27,385 nucleotides of DNA from an uncultured bacterium (GTDB lineage: Bacteria; Bacillota; Clostridia; Lachnospirales; Lachnospiraceae). This document shows, piece by piece, positions 25,353 through 27,385 of this stretch. The position numbers and the translations under genes are program-made. The number at the start of each line of letters is the position of its first letter. Position 1 is the first letter of the stretch. The notes below the pieces were generated by a model that did not search any database, was not told the DNA's origin, and saw only the letters and a program-made list of their open reading frames with translations. Location of the stretch: the NCBI GenBank assembly GCA_905215155.1, contig CAJMPJ010000047.1:1-27385 (forward strand), read 5' to 3'.

Positions 25353-26063
25353 TTACCCTTTCGCATTTTGGATTTTTAAACAAATATGAGAGTTTTTGCT
25401 ATCCATAAAAACAAATACAAAATTTATAAAAAGCGGAACTGCAATGAACCAAATACTATGGACACCAAAAACTCTCCATAATAAATACCCGGACATTACC
25501 CCTGCATAAAAACTAAAAAATGTACCGCCATAGAATTTAAATTTCTGTAACTTTTCTTTTCTTTCCGGATCATCTTTTGACATCAGAAAATACTCTACTG
25601 CGGAAACCGTGGTTTGCTTTAAATTATTGGTACAGAAAATCGTAGCACTGACATATCCCTTTGCACCTTTGAATACGCACCACTGGAATGCGGTCGCAAA
25701 GAAAACGGGATAAAGGGCGATCACCGGATTCATGGTAAGGGGGAAAAAGCCAATCATGACCGCAGCCACAAGGTCAAGGCCAATGGCCAGATACCTTAAA
25801 TCCCATTTGGTGCGATTCGCAAGAACTGTAGCCAATATCATGCTCCCTATAAAAAGCAGAGCTGCTATGAGGCGGAGCATCCCTTCTGCTGTATTTCTTC
25901 CCAGAATACTGCATATTATGTCAATGATATTTGTAGTCTGGGCCTGACCTAGATTTCCCAAACGGCTCAACATCGCATAGACCGCAAACAGACCTCCGCA
26001 AAGGGCTATGATATAGTGAATGTAAACATCAAGGTTTTTTCTGTTTTCGTCTGTATTTTTCAT
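25353..26063 (-). CDS. DUF1275 (YoaK-like) integral membrane protein
   Basis: This 236-residue protein has about six hydrophobic segments and the DUF1275 family pattern: GGLFAVYAMLSR near the start, GNLGQAQTTNIIDI, ALYPVFFATAFQW, and the diagnostic ATIFCTNNLKQTTVSAVEYF. Transport has been suggested for the family, but no substrate is established. AAAGGAG precedes the ATG by 7 bases. It is first in an operon with UPF0178, and an inverted repeat overlaps its likely promoter. Confidence 0.92.
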   Translation of the reverse strand: MKNTDENRKNLDVYIHYIIALCGGLFAVYAMLSRLGNLGQAQTTNIIDIICSILGRNTAEGMLRLIAALLFIGSMILATVLANRTKWDLRYLAIGLDLVAAVMIGFFPLTMNPVIALYPVFFATAFQWCVFKGAKGYVSATIFCTNNLKQTTVSAVEYFLMSKDDPERKEKLQKFKFYGGTFFSFYAGVMSGYLLWRVFGVHSIWFIAVPLFINFVFVFMDSKNSHICLKIQNAKG

Positions 26064-26174
26064 TGTAAGTCTCCTTTAAATATCTTTGATTCAGGTTTAC
26101 AAATATGGGATAGGCATCCTATTCTTTGAAATAGAGATACAAGATGTTCCTTTCTAAACTTAACATGTTTTCAC

Positions 26175-26205
26175 TGAATCACTTTGATTTTATCACAGTG
26201 ATTCA
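26175..26205 (-). promoter_or_regulatory. Inverted repeat overlapping the DUF1275 promoter
   Basis: TGAATCACT and AGTGATTCA are perfect 9-bp arms 13 bases apart. Inside them the minus strand reads TGATAAAAT, an extended -10-like element at 26187-26195. A repressor bound to the dyad would cover the promoter. The dyad is certain; the promoter is a guess. Confidence 0.5.
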
Positions 26206-26540
26206 AGATTTAACATTATAAAATCACATAAAAATGCGATTAAATATTCAAATATAAAGGGCAATAAAGCTAAGAGACAAGGCAAATGTATGTTTAAGAA
26301 CCTGTTTAAATTCCTGATTCATCCAAAATTTCTAATATCATCAAAATAATTAAAATGTTTAAGGAAATTCTAATACAATTCCTCCCCCTAAAACACCCTG
26401 ATATTCATGCGGCAGAGCCTGGAATTTGATCGGACCAGTATGTTCTCAATAAAAAAATTATACATAAACTTTATTTTATTTTAAAGAGATTAAATTTCAT
26501 TTTGCTGCTTTGGATATTTCTAAAGAAACCTTAAATCCGA

Positions 26541-26567
26541 ACATAATTGGCAGTAATTCATAAAATA
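26541..26567 (+). promoter_or_regulatory. Candidate SigK promoter of the collagen-like gene
   Basis: An AC dinucleotide within AACA at 26540-26543, a 16-base spacer and CATAAAATA at 26559-26567 fit the sporulation SigK pattern (AC, then 16-17 bases, then CATAnnnTA). It lies 62 bases before the start codon, and late mother-cell expression would suit a spore-surface protein. The pattern is short and AT-rich, so chance is possible. Confidence 0.45.
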
Positions 26568-26629
26568 ATTGTAGGCATTATTATTTATTTTAAGTAATGT
26601 CAAAACAATTATGAAATGGGGGCGCAACT

Positions 26630-27385
<756 letters not shown>

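Larger units (their letters stand above)
26064..26629. other. Divergent intergenic region between DUF1275 and the collagen-like gene
   Basis: No gene is recognised in these 566 bases. The left part holds the dyad at 26175-26205, the right part the candidate SigK promoter at 26541-26567. Between them (26206-26540) the sequence is very AT-rich, except for a more GC-rich patch near 26380-26450 that starts with CCTCCCCC and does not encode anything I can name. Confidence 0.5.

Noticed and set aside
26380..26455. GC-richer patch in the AT-rich intergenic region as an insertion-sequence remnant
   Set aside because: No terminal inverted repeats, target duplication or transposase fragment could be recognised in any frame.

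Overview
The window looks like chromosomal DNA of a spore-forming Clostridia-type Firmicute, probably Lachnospiraceae. The reasons are low-to-moderate GC, strong AGGAGG-type ribosome binding sites, several large cytoplasmic glycosidases next to AraC regulators, a GPH sugar symporter, a beta-glucoside-family PTS permease and a collagen-like spore-surface-type protein. No rRNA, tRNA, CRISPR array, transposase or integrase was seen. The genus assignment is inference.

Layout. (1) 334-7244, plus strand: an AT-rich defence operon with a small XRE regulator, type III restriction-modification Mod and Res subunits, and an OLD-family ATPase/TOPRIM nuclease. It is closed by a bidirectional terminator at 7254-7298. 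(2) 7387-11375, minus strand: a two-gene operon of a GH106-like glycoside hydrolase followed by a PTS EIIBC permease that lacks an EIIA domain, divergent from an AraC regulator (11613-12599). (3) 12607-14950: a kup potassium transporter behind a near-consensus promoter and a leader that looks like a yybP-ykoY-type riboswitch with its own terminator. (4) 14981-16560: the two ends of a destroyed 3-methyladenine DNA glycosylase gene, a TPR protein and a C39-like cysteine-peptidase-fold protein. (5) 16761-24574: a glycoside-use locus with GH78 alpha-L-rhamnosidase and GH3 beta-glucosidase in one operon, a divergent AraC regulator and a GPH-family symporter. (6) 24867-26063: a UPF0178 protein and a DUF1275 membrane protein in one operon. 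(7) 26630 to the window edge: a collagen-like protein with an N-terminal globular domain and a candidate SigK promoter, cut by the end of the window.

How the genes may work together. None of the three glycosidases shows a signal peptide, so hydrolysis should be cytoplasmic after uptake. GH78 plus GH3 plus the GPH symporter fit import and stepwise hydrolysis of rhamnosyl-glucosides such as plant flavonoid or saponin glycosides. Two features tie this locus together beyond gene order. GH78 and GH3 end in a related C-terminal module that belongs to neither catalytic fold, and the GH78 and symporter upstream regions share a 24-nt element (19 of 24 identical) that is a good candidate AraC operator.

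Most notable observations: the shared C-terminal module on two unrelated glycosidases, the riboswitch-type leader on a potassium transporter, an OLD nuclease as third gene of a type III R-M operon, PTS uptake coupled to a GH106-like enzyme, and the mpg remnant.
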